A DNA stretch of 12,736 nucleotides, taken from Bacillota bacterium. Its GTDB lineage: Bacteria; Bacillota; Clostridia; Lachnospirales; Lachnospiraceae. Under the pieces are notes generated by a model that saw only the letters and a list, made by a program, of their open reading frames with translations, was not told the DNA's origin and searched no databases. This document shows positions 6,823 to 12,736 of the stretch, piece after piece; position 1 is the stretch's first letter, and each line of letters opens with the position of its first letter. The translations under genes were made by a program, and so were the position numbers. Location of the stretch: positions 1 to 12,736 of the forward strand of contig JAEZXP010000248.1 of assembly GCA_023419655.1 (NCBI GenBank). The letters run 5' to 3'.

Positions 6823-7623
6823 TCAGATAATTAAATCTTTTATCTTTTGTGATATTCGAAGGCGCTGATAGATAGCCGCATAGGTTATAGCATCCATCCC
6901 ATCAATATAATTCTCAGGGAAATTTTTATTCAACCCCTTATCTTTTAACAGGTGAGCAGCTTTATTATATGCTATGGCCGCTTCCTCCTGCGTTTTATAT
7001 CTTCCTATTATATAATCCCCGTTTATATGTATTCTTGACTGATAGACAGGCAGGCCTTTCTTAAAAAATCTTGATACCCCGTGATATGAATTAATTACTT
7101 CTATATTAGAATAGCGATAATCTGTATTGTCACCATTGACAAAAAGAAAGTCCCTTCCCGGTACGGCGTAATTTTTGATGCCATAGCGGGATAGAAGATT
7201 AATCTGCATTCCGTATTCCGATGTAAAAAGATGTCCTCCCCGCTTTGATATCTTATGTCTGGCATAATAAAATAAATCCTCGGCATCAAATTTAAGGGCA
7301 GTATCCCTATCTATATAATATAAGAAGTAACGCTTTTGAATATAGATAGGATTCTTAATATAAATCCTGTTATCTCTTACATTCATCAGGACTATCCACT
7401 TATGGAAAGGCAGAAGGCAGGAGGAAGGATAATTTTCAATATTCCAACGGGAGGAAGGAGCAAGAACCTGTCCCGCCAGTGTATATGCTTTATGAGCTTT
7501 TAACTCGGTAGAATAGCTTCCGAGGCTTATATGCTTACCAAGATAGGTAATAGAAGCTCTATAATAGGACATGCCATTTTTTCTGCATGCAGAATATACC
7601 CCTGGCAGCATAGCAATCACCAT
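6823..7623 (-). CDS. AP2-domain protein with a degenerate HNH-like centre
   Basis: A 266-residue protein. Residues about 8-50 form an AP2-like DNA-binding domain (GVYSACRKNG..., RASITYLGKHISLGSY, ELKAHKAY). A second, clearer AP2 domain covers about 181-237, with GRYKTQEEAAIAYNKAAHLL and NFPENYI. The middle (about 132-180) has the layout of a homing HNH nuclease (NGDNTDYRYSNIEVINSYHGVSR), but where such enzymes usually have paired histidines before the DG/NGD turn it reads RDFLFVNGD. Cleavage activity is therefore doubtful. Bacterial AP2 domains are best known from HNH homing endonucleases; this one may be a domesticated DNA-binding regulator or a decayed enzyme. The ATG at 7623 has AAGAAAGG immediately upstream with unusually tight spacing. 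Starts at the GTG of codon 2 or the ATG of codon 5 are also possible. The gene stands alone, convergent to the histidine kinase, with no intron or inserted-element ends seen. It is about 40 bases from being AT-rich intergenic on both sides. Confidence 0.75.
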   Translation of the reverse strand: MVIAMLPGVYSACRKNGMSYYRASITYLGKHISLGSYSTELKAHKAYTLAGQVLAPSSRWNIENYPSSCLLPFHKWIVLMNVRDNRIYIKNPIYIQKRYFLYYIDRDTALKFDAEDLFYYARHKISKRGGHLFTSEYGMQINLLSRYGIKNYAVPGRDFLFVNGDNTDYRYSNIEVINSYHGVSRFFKKGLPVYQSRIHINGDYIIGRYKTQEEAAIAYNKAAHLLKDKGLNKNFPENYIDGMDAITYAAIYQRLRISQKIKDLII

Positions 7624-7703
7624 ACCTTTCTTGATATCTGTAAACTTTGGATATCCGACACAATATTTGTAGAATAAAATGATTTGCTTTACTATCTTTT
7701 GTA

Positions 7704-7732
7704 ACTATATCAGATTATTAAATATGCCGCAA
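7704..7732 (-). promoter_or_regulatory. Putative promoter of the AP2-like gene
   Basis: Read on the - strand, TTGCGG (7732-7727) and TATAGT (7709-7704) are spaced by 17 bases. This would give a leader of roughly 74 bases before the start at 7623. The -10 box is good (5 of 6) and the -35 box is weak, in a very AT-rich setting. Confidence 0.4.
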
Positions 7733-8014
7733 GGATGAGTATTATAATGTAAAATATTAATAAAATATTACATTCCAAGACTGTAGTATTACCCTAAAAG
7801 TACCAAATAATCGTACTATTTCAGTAGAATATGAATAACTTTTTATTAACCGGAATAAAATAATTAATATAATCGTAATAATTTGTTAAAATATACTTGT
7901 TGGAAATTCATAAAAAGACAGATAAAAATTATAATTATTTTAGTTGTAATGCCTATTAATGCCATAATATGGTAAAACTTAATCGTTGTATCTTACGAAT
8001 TTCTAATTTTCTTA

Positions 8015-8043
8015 TTGACACTAAAAATTATGAGACATATAAT
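8015..8043 (+). promoter_or_regulatory. Perfect-consensus SigA promoter of the cell wall hydrolase gene
   Basis: TTGACA (8015-8020), exactly 17 bases, then TATAAT (8038-8043): a full match to the vegetative consensus. The start should be near 8050, giving a leader of about 105 bases. A perfect promoter usually implies that control lies downstream or through a repressor, which makes the structured leader notable. Confidence 0.85.
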
Positions 8044-8084
8044 GCACCTTAGCATTACAGCGATAACCAATATATGTAAAAATG

Positions 8085-8132
8085 CAGTTGGCCTGCAGGC
8101 AGGTTAAAATTAGCCCTAAAGCAGGTTAACTG
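8085..8132 (+). promoter_or_regulatory. Folded 5' leader of the cell wall hydrolase mRNA
   Basis: In RNA, 8085-8096 (CAGUUGGCCUGC) pairs with 8121-8132 (GCAGGUUAACUG) over 12 continuous pairs including two G.U. Inside it, GGUUA (8102-8106) pairs with UAGCC (8111-8115) around an AAAU tetraloop. GCAGGTTAA occurs twice (8099-8107 and 8121-8129), so the first copy could compete for the left arm. An extra GCATT/AATGC pairing (8052-8056 with 8081-8085) is possible. The structure stops just before the purine-rich ribosome binding region. It matches no riboswitch class I recognise. Confidence 0.5.
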
Positions 8133-8155
8133 GAAAGAAGAGAGGATTATTTAGT

Positions 8156-9022
8156 ATGACAATTATAAATTCGTTTCTTCAAAGGAGAAAGCTGCGGGAA
8201 TTTCACCATGGAATATATATGGTGTTTGCAGCGTATGTGTTATCAATCCTTTTGCTTGTTATCGGATCGGATACGTTATATAATATCAAATCCAAGGCAG
8301 ATGGTTTGGAGATGCAATCTGATGAAGTAAGCCAGGTAGCAATACCAAATGAAGTACAGGCAATCACAGACCCATACGGTATTGATGATGGCCGGCAGGA
8401 GATATATCCGATAGAATACCGGTATCATTACAGGCAGGGATATCTTCAAAAATACCAGCAGGAGAATCAAAGCCAATTGGCCGGCATAGCATTGGATGAT
8501 ACGAACTGGCTGCTGGGATTTGCCATGAGTACAGAGGAATACGGCCGGCTGCTTAACCTTATGAATCAAAATGAGGTGTTTGCAGAAAGTGAAGAGAAGA
8601 CGATTTCAAGCTTTTCAACGGATACAAAAAAGTTTTCCCTGACGAAGGATGAGGTACAGATGCTGGAGCAGATTGTTGAGGCAGAGGCCACAGGAGAAGA
8701 TATGAAAGGCAAGATATTGGTTGCCAATGTTATATTTAACAGAACCCTGGATGATGAATTTCCCGACACCATACAGAAAGTTATATTCCAAAAAGTTGGA
8801 GGAGACTATCAGTTTTCACCCATAGCCGACAAGAGATACTGGAAGGTCAAGGTAACAAAGGAAACAAAGGAAGCCGTTCAAAGGGCTATGGATGGTGAGG
8901 ATTATTCGGAAGGAGCCTTATATTTTATGGCAAGAAAGCTTGCGAAGAAAAGCAACGTAAAATGGTTTGATAATAATCTGAAATGGCTTTTTAAGCATGG
9001 AGAGCATGAGTTCTACAGATAA
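8156..9022 (+). CDS. Membrane-anchored cell wall hydrolase, SleB/hydrolase-2 family
   Basis: A 288-residue protein. One hydrophobic segment (about 19-42, VFAAYVLSILLLVIG), preceded by basic residues, anchors it with the bulk outside the cell. A linker of about 115 residues is rich in Q and E. The C-terminal domain (about 163-288) matches the SleB-type hydrolase family: EVQMLEQIVEAEATGE, with the expected catalytic glutamate at about E177, ILVANVIFNRTLDDEFPDTIQKVIF, then QFSPIADKRYWKV and ALYFMARKLA. Family members such as SleB and CwlJ cut peptidoglycan, often in spore cortex, but vegetative and sporulation versions both exist and the SigA-consensus promoter argues for vegetative expression here. 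No peptidoglycan-binding domain is present at the N-terminus, unlike SleB itself. The start is supported by AGAGG (8141-8145). A strong terminator follows at 9063. Confidence 0.88.
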   Translation: MTIINSFLQRRKLREFHHGIYMVFAAYVLSILLLVIGSDTLYNIKSKADGLEMQSDEVSQVAIPNEVQAITDPYGIDDGRQEIYPIEYRYHYRQGYLQKYQQENQSQLAGIALDDTNWLLGFAMSTEEYGRLLNLMNQNEVFAESEEKTISSFSTDTKKFSLTKDEVQMLEQIVEAEATGEDMKGKILVANVIFNRTLDDEFPDTIQKVIFQKVGGDYQFSPIADKRYWKVKVTKETKEAVQRAMDGEDYSEGALYFMARKLAKKSNVKWFDNNLKWLFKHGEHEFYR

Positions 9023-9062
9023 AAAATTACTTTAATACTGGAATCTCAAGATGAGATATGAT

Positions 9063-9096
9063 ATAATCCGCCCTAACAGGCGGATTATTCCGTTTT
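9063..9096 (+). terminator. Intrinsic terminator after the cell wall hydrolase gene
   Basis: A perfect 10-bp stem, ATAATCCGCC (9063-9072) / GGCGGATTAT (9079-9088), with a CTAACA loop, is followed by TCCGTTTT. A second small hairpin, AACGG-CTTG-CCGTT (9108-9121), follows, and CCGTT is repeated at 9124-9128. The T-tract is short, so termination may be partial. Confidence 0.8.
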
Positions 9097-9173
9097 AATA
9101 GAAGACGAACGGCTTGCCGTTTGCCGTTGTTTCATCTAACAATATCATATTGAATAAAGGGGACTTAAAGATT

Positions 9174-10664
9174 ATGAATCGAATGTATCATAGTACAAGA
9201 AACAGCGATATACAGGTCACAGCATCCTATGCAATTCTTCAGGGACTATCTCCGGACGGAGGACTTTTTGTGCCGGCATCCATACCACAGCTGGATGCGC
9301 CGATTGAGGAGCTTTTCCGTATGAGCTATCAGGAGCTGGCCTATGAGGTGCTGAAGCTTTATCTGACGGATTATACGGAAGAAGAATTAAAGGATTGTAT
9401 CAATAAGGCATATGATGATAAGTTTGATACTTCTGAGATGGCACCTCTTAAGACAGTGGGAGGACGGCACTATCTGGAGCTGTTTCACGGAGCAACCATT
9501 GCGTTTAAGGATATGGCCCTTTCGATTCTGCCCCATCTTCTTACAAAGGCGGCAAGAAAGAATAATATATCCGATGAGATAGTAATTCTTACGGCAACCT
9601 CGGGAGACACGGGAAAGGCTGCTTTGGCAGGCTTTGCAGATGTGGAAGGGACGAAGATTATCGTATTTTATCCGAAGGACGGGGTAAGCAGGGTTCAGGA
9701 GAAGCAAATGGTTACCCAGAAAGGGGACAACACCTATGTAATCGGAATCCGCGGTAATTTTGACGATGCACAGACCGGAGTAAAGAATATATTTAATGAC
9801 AGAGAGCTGGAAGAGCGAATGAAGGCGGCAGGATACAGATTCTCCTCTGCAAATTCCATTAATATCGGCCGGCTGCTTCCCCAGATTGTATATTACATTT
9901 ACTCCTATGGAGAGTTATATAAAAGGAACGAGATATCAAAGGGAGAAAAGATTAATTTTGTAGTTCCCACCGGAAACTTCGGAAATATCTTAGCCGCATA
10001 TTATGCAAAGCAGATGGGACTTCCCATCGATAAGCTGATATGTGCCTCCAATGACAATAAGGTGCTGTTCGACTTCTTTAAAACCGGCGTATATGACCGT
10101 AACCGTGAATTCATTCTGACGATATCCCCTTCGATGGATATCCTTGTCTCCAGTAATCTGGAGCGGCTGCTCTATCATGTTGCAGGAGAAGACAGTAAAA
10201 AAACCATGGAGCTGATGCAGGCTTTAGGAAGCAGCGGAAGATATGAGATAACCCCTGCGATGCGACATAACCTGGAGGGATTTATCGGAGGGTATGCGAC
10301 AGTGGATGAAACAAAGGCTGCCATCAATAAGATATACACTGAAACAGGATATGTTATGGATACCCATACGGCGGTGGCGGCAAGTGTATATGATAAATAC
10401 CTTGAAGAAGAAAGAGACGATACAAAAACGGTTATCGTATCGACAGCCAGTCCTTATAAATTCGCAGAAAGCGTCCTTGAGGCCATCGGTCAGAGTACCA
10501 TACCGGAGGATGATTATGAGCAGGCAATGCTGCTTAAGGAGATGTCGGGGACTCCGATACCGGGTGCGGTGGAGGAGATACATTTTGCAGGAATCAGGCA
10601 TGACCGGATATGTGAATCGGATAAAATGAGTGCAATAGTGGAGGAAATTCTTAAAATAATCTAA
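9174..10664 (+). CDS. thrC: Threonine synthase
   Basis: A 496-residue pyridoxal-phosphate (fold type II) enzyme that converts O-phosphohomoserine to threonine, the last step of threonine synthesis. The N-terminus MYHSTRNSDIQVTASYAILQGLSPDGGLFVP is typical of the family. HGATIAFKDMA (about 105-115) carries the PLP-binding lysine K112. TSGDTGKAAL (about 142-151) and VPTGNFGNILA (about 264-274) form the cofactor phosphate and substrate loops. The length fits the long bacterial/yeast-type enzyme. I prefer the ATG at 9174 because AAAGGGGA (9157-9164) lies about 10 bases upstream; 9183 is a possible alternative. An ATG-like start at 9114 would add 20 atypical residues translated through a small hairpin. 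No hom or thrB gene adjoins it, and no T-box leader is visible in the short gap after the preceding terminator. The 3' side shows no clear terminator. Confidence 0.97.
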   Translation: MNRMYHSTRNSDIQVTASYAILQGLSPDGGLFVPASIPQLDAPIEELFRMSYQELAYEVLKLYLTDYTEEELKDCINKAYDDKFDTSEMAPLKTVGGRHYLELFHGATIAFKDMALSILPHLLTKAARKNNISDEIVILTATSGDTGKAALAGFADVEGTKIIVFYPKDGVSRVQEKQMVTQKGDNTYVIGIRGNFDDAQTGVKNIFNDRELEERMKAAGYRFSSANSINIGRLLPQIVYYIYSYGELYKRNEISKGEKINFVVPTGNFGNILAAYYAKQMGLPIDKLICASNDNKVLFDFFKTGVYDRNREFILTISPSMDILVSSNLERLLYHVAGEDSKKTMELMQALGSSGRYEITPAMRHNLEGFIGGYATVDETKAAINKIYTETGYVMDTHTAVAASVYDKYLEEERDDTKTVIVSTASPYKFAESVLEAIGQSTIPEDDYEQAMLLKEMSGTPIPGAVEEIHFAGIRHDRICESDKMSAIVEEILKII

Positions 10665-10702
10665 TTATGACAAAAGCATGACATAAATTTGACACATCCG
10701 AG

Positions 10703-10882
10703 GTGCATTATGTATTCATAGTCAAAGCAAATCAGACAGGAACCGTATGGCACGGCTCTATGGAGACAGGTGAAGTCACATCCTATATACAACTAAATCT
10801 GCTTCAGGAAAAATGCCATATGGAGAATGTGAGGAATAAGGGGTTATCCCTGCAAGAATTTGACTACAATATAGTCGTCTGA
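10703..10882 (+). CDS. Possible small protein (59 aa) or gene remnant, unknown function
   Basis: A frame open from 10682 gives, from a GTG at 10703, a 59-residue protein beginning with a beta-strand-like HYVFIVKANQTGTVWHGSMETGEVT and then a helical LQEKCHMENVRNKGLSLQEF, ending at TGA 10880-10882. The opening (xFIVKxxxxxTxxWHGSxE) is reminiscent of small clostridial proteins with an FIIRI...TWQGTVTW pattern, but this is from memory and weak. No good ribosome binding site precedes the GTG, and no ATG is available. A decayed gene is therefore as likely as a functional one. Confidence 0.3.
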   Translation: MHYVFIVKANQTGTVWHGSMETGEVTSYIQLNLLQEKCHMENVRNKGLSLQEFDYNIVV

Positions 10883-10954
10883 CACAGATTGTTAGGGCTA
10901 TAAAGGGGAATAGGCCAAAACTGGTAATTTATCCAAAATCAGAGATAAAAGGAC

Positions 10955-10983
10955 TTGACCTTTTTTACCTTTATTGTTATAAT
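10955..10983 (+). promoter_or_regulatory. Strong SigA-type promoter of the surface-protein gene
   Basis: TTGACC (10955-10960), exactly 17 bases, then TATAAT (10978-10983): 11 of 12 consensus positions. It predicts a leader of about 105 bases. The T-run directly after the -35 box is also seen near strong promoters in low-GC Gram-positives. Confidence 0.85.
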
Positions 10984-11007
10984 CATCTTGTTGTTTGAAT
11001 GATTATA
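10978..11007. promoter_or_regulatory. Inverted repeat overlapping the -10 box and start site
   Basis: TATAATCAT (10978-10986) and ATGATTATA (10999-11007) are perfect 9-bp arms 12 bases apart. The left arm contains the whole -10 box, and the centre lies at about the transcription start. That is the placement of a repressor operator, and a 5'-end mRNA hairpin is another option. No known regulator can be named from the sequence. Confidence 0.45.
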
Positions 11008-11094
11008 TTGAGGCGTTTCTTTCTCTTGATTTACGGGGGTTGCAGACGCAAAAATATAATACTAAACCATATATTTTAAGGAGGAAGTAAGAAT

Positions 11095-12736
11095 ATGAAG
11101 ACAAAATTCTTTAAGAAGTTGTCCTTCGTTCTGGCATTTGCGATGGTTCTTTCCGTATTCGCTCCTGCCGCTGGAGCTTTCGCTGCTGCAAAGCCGAAAC
11201 TCAATTCTACCAACAAGTACTTACATCTTGGCGTAGATAAACTGGACGAATACAACTTCAACATTTCCGGCAAAGGAAAAGGTTGGAAATATTATTGGGA
11301 ATCTGCTAACGAAGATGTTGCAGTAGTTAACGAGAAGAACGGTGTTACAACTGCTACAGGCGTTGGTAAGACAAAAGTAACTGTTACAATTACAGACAAG
11401 GATAAGGAAGTTGTAGCTAAACTTTCCGCAACCGTTACTGTAAGAGATAACATCAAAACAGTTAAGATTAGCAATCCGGTAGAGAAGCTGGCTGTTGGTG
11501 AAGAGCATGACTACAACAGAAGCTATACAACAGTATCCGGAAGCACAAAGAAGACTTCTGCCATCACCAGATGGACAGTAAATTCTGACAAAGCTACCAT
11601 CAATGACAGTGGTGTATTCGTAGCTACTGAAGCTGGTGAGTATGAAGTTACAGCTCGTTCATTCCAGTCAAAGGCTAAATATGAAGATTGGCAGAAAGAT
11701 GCTGAGAAGTATGCTGATTATGTATTAGCTACTGATACTACTAAAGTAACCGTTGCAGGTTCTATGGTAGAAGCTAAGCAGGTTGACGAAGATACGGTTA
11801 AAGTTTTCTTTGATTCCGCTATGGAAGGTGCTGATAAGGAACTTAAGTTATATCAGAGAGTTGGTACAACAGACGTTCTTCAGCTTGTTAAAGAGGTAAA
11901 GATGGCTGATGATAAGAAATCAGCTGAAATGACAGTATATGTTCCGTTTACACAGGAAGCTACTTATGTAATAAAGCACACTGGATTAGAGGATGTGTCA
12001 TTTGTAGCAGCCAGAAGGAAAGCAGAAGATGTTGCATACATTAAAGTAGATACTAACAGAGCAGAAATTGGTAAGTCTACTGAAGTTGTTGTAAAGGTAT
12101 TCAATGCTAATGATGTAGATATTACTACTCCTGATTTAGCTAACAGAGTCTCTATCGAAGCAGAAGAAGTAGCTAATACACATTTTGATGGTAGATTTAT
12201 AACCATATGGGAAGAGAATAAGGCTGTTAAGGTTACAGCAACTTATCACACCTATGTATGGAATGAAACAACCGGCGAAGAAATGGGTAACCTTCAGGCT
12301 GCTGGAGTAATTATAGGCGTGAATCCTGATTCAACTAATATTACAGGTTTAGCTGCTTGGACAATTGTTCAGGAAAAGGCAGATGGCACATTTGCTCCTA
12401 ACTTTGATGATGTTAAACAGGTTATAGCTGCTGAAGATTCAGGGTATGCATTATTTGTTAAGCTTAATACAAAGACTGGTAGCAGCACAAGTTCAGTTAA
12501 CTCTTTTGACAATCAGGATGATTTCGAGTTAGAATCTTCTAATGATGAGGTTATGATTGTTGATCCTATAACTGGCAGATTATATCCTAATAAACAGGGT
12601 AGTGTCACAGTTGTTGTAAAATATGGTAAAGAGGATAAGACACCGGTAGGTGCAATTTCCATTACTGTTGGTCCTAAGTCAAAAGCATCAAACTTAGTTT
12701 TAGGAACCACTTCAATAACATTATCTAATGTTATTG
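11095..12736 (+). CDS. Secreted Ig-like (Big-type) surface protein, S-layer-like; 3' end outside window
   Basis: The frame starts at ATG 11095, ten bases after a full-consensus AAGGAGG, and stays open for 547 codons to the window edge. The N-terminus is a clear signal peptide: MKTKFFKKL basic end, a hydrophobic core (about 10-25), and a cleavage site at about AGAFA|AAKP (residue 30). No lipobox or membrane anchor is seen so far. The mature part is a chain of beta-rich modules. One covers about 36-117, with a Big_2-like AVVNEKNGVTTATGVGKTKVTVTITD core; another covers about 119-221, ending in the TKVTVAG strand. A third starts near 224 (VEAKQVDEDTVKVFFDSAME), and more follow. Codons favour GCT, GTT/GTA, ACT/ACA and GGT much more than neighbouring genes do, as in abundant proteins. 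Together with the strong promoter, this suggests an S-layer or dominant wall protein. The anchoring region (SLH, CWB2 or LPXTG) would be beyond the window and is unseen. Confidence 0.85.
   Translation, partial: MKTKFFKKLSFVLAFAMVLSVFAPAAGAFAAAKPKLNSTNKYLHLGVDKLDEYNFNISGKGKGWKYYWESANEDVAVVNEKNGVTTATGVGKTKVTVTITDKDKEVVAKLSATVTVRDNIKTVKISNPVEKLAVGEEHDYNRSYTTVSGSTKKTSAITRWTVNSDKATINDSGVFVATEAGEYEVTARSFQSKAKYEDWQKDAEKYADYVLATDTTKVTVAGSMVEAKQVDEDTVKVFFDSAMEGADKELKLYQRVGTTDVLQLVKEVKMADDKKSAEMTVYVPFTQEATYVIKHTGLEDVSFVAARRKAEDVAYIKVDTNRAEIGKSTEVVVKVFNANDVDITTPDLANRVSIEAEEVANTHFDGRFITIWEENKAVKVTATYHTYVWNETTGEEMGNLQAAGVIIGVNPDSTNITGLAAWTIVQEKADGTFAPNFDDVKQVIAAEDSGYALFVKLNTKTGSSTSSVNSFDNQDDFELESSNDEVMIVDPITGRLYPNKQGSVTVVVKYGKEDKTPVGAISITVGPKSKASNLVLGTTSITLSNVI

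Larger units (their letters stand above)
7624..8155. other. AT-rich divergent intergenic region (532 bases)
   Basis: No credible coding frame exists here. The left end carries the putative - strand promoter of the AP2-like gene, and the right end carries the promoter and folded leader of the cell wall hydrolase. Between them, about 7733-8014 is extremely AT-rich. It includes an imperfect AT-only inverted repeat at 7746-7774 (AATGTAA...TTACATT). No tRNA, CRISPR or insertion-sequence ends were seen. Its length and divergent layout suggest room for regulator binding, but no site is identifiable. Confidence 0.6.
10665..11094 (+). other. Intergenic region between thrC and the surface-protein gene (430 bases)
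   Basis: It holds the possible 59-residue frame (10703-10882), then a short stretch without recognisable features to about 10954. The strong promoter with its overlapping inverted repeat comes next (10955-11007), and the leader of the surface-protein gene follows. In the leader, GCGTTT (11013-11018) can pair with AGACGC (11044-11049), a weak hairpin. The leader ends in AAGGAGG (11078-11084). No terminator for thrC stands out. Confidence 0.6.

Noticed and set aside
6823..7623. AP2/HNH-like gene as an active homing element or group I intron passenger
   Set aside because: No intron core, split host gene, target duplication or inverted repeat ends were found, and the nuclease histidines seem to be missing.
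7746..7774. AT-only imperfect hairpin
   Set aside because: It is made entirely of low-complexity A/T-rich sequence with two mismatches or a bulge and no T-tract logic. It is likely chance.
10689..10718. TTGACA with TATTCA at 18 bases as a promoter
   Set aside because: The -35 box is perfect, but the -10 match is poor and no convincing gene or RNA follows.
1..12736. CRISPR array, tRNA genes, insertion sequences, prophage genes or an origin
   Set aside because: No regularly spaced repeats, cloverleaf-like GTTCRA-containing genes, transposase-like proteins or phage genes were seen on either strand by reading.

Overview
The window looks like a piece of a Gram-positive, low-to-mid GC Clostridia chromosome, most likely Lachnospiraceae. 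The evidence is the dnaG-rpoD-trmK order, a type A RNase P RNA, a VanRS-like two-component pair, a SleB-type cell wall hydrolase, and a secreted Ig-like surface protein with a strong SigA-type promoter. The taxonomy is inferred from gene content and codon style; no search was possible.

Region 1 (1-4407, + strand) is a housekeeping block. It holds the C-terminal end of DNA primase (dnaG), the primary sigma factor (rpoD), the tRNA adenine-22 methyltransferase (trmK) and a TGS-domain nucleoside kinase whose start overlaps the trmK stop. Region 2 (4403-4807, - strand) is the RNase P RNA gene with its own promoter. It converges on the kinase, and the kinase stop codon lies inside the RNA's terminal P1 helix. 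Region 3 (4848-6705, + strand) is an overlapping VanR-like regulator and VanS-like kinase pair with no van resistance genes beside it.

Region 4 (6665-8155) holds a - strand gene for an unusual AP2 / HNH-like / AP2 protein, ended by a hairpin whose U-tract is encoded in the last codons of the histidine kinase. It is followed by a 532-base AT-rich gap. That gap ends in a perfect-consensus promoter and a structured leader for the next gene. Region 5 (8156-10664, + strand) is a membrane-anchored SleB-like cell wall hydrolase, a clear terminator, and threonine synthase (thrC).

Region 6 (10665-12736, + strand) holds a possible small gene or gene remnant, then a strong promoter with an overlapping palindrome, a leader of about 105 nt and a full-consensus ribosome binding site. 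These lead into a large secreted Ig-like protein that runs off the end of the window and has the look of an S-layer or other abundant surface protein.

Most of the window is ordinary core genome. The parts most worth a second look are the AP2/HNH-like protein, the folded leader of the cell wall hydrolase, the rnpB-kinase overlap, and the control region of the surface protein.
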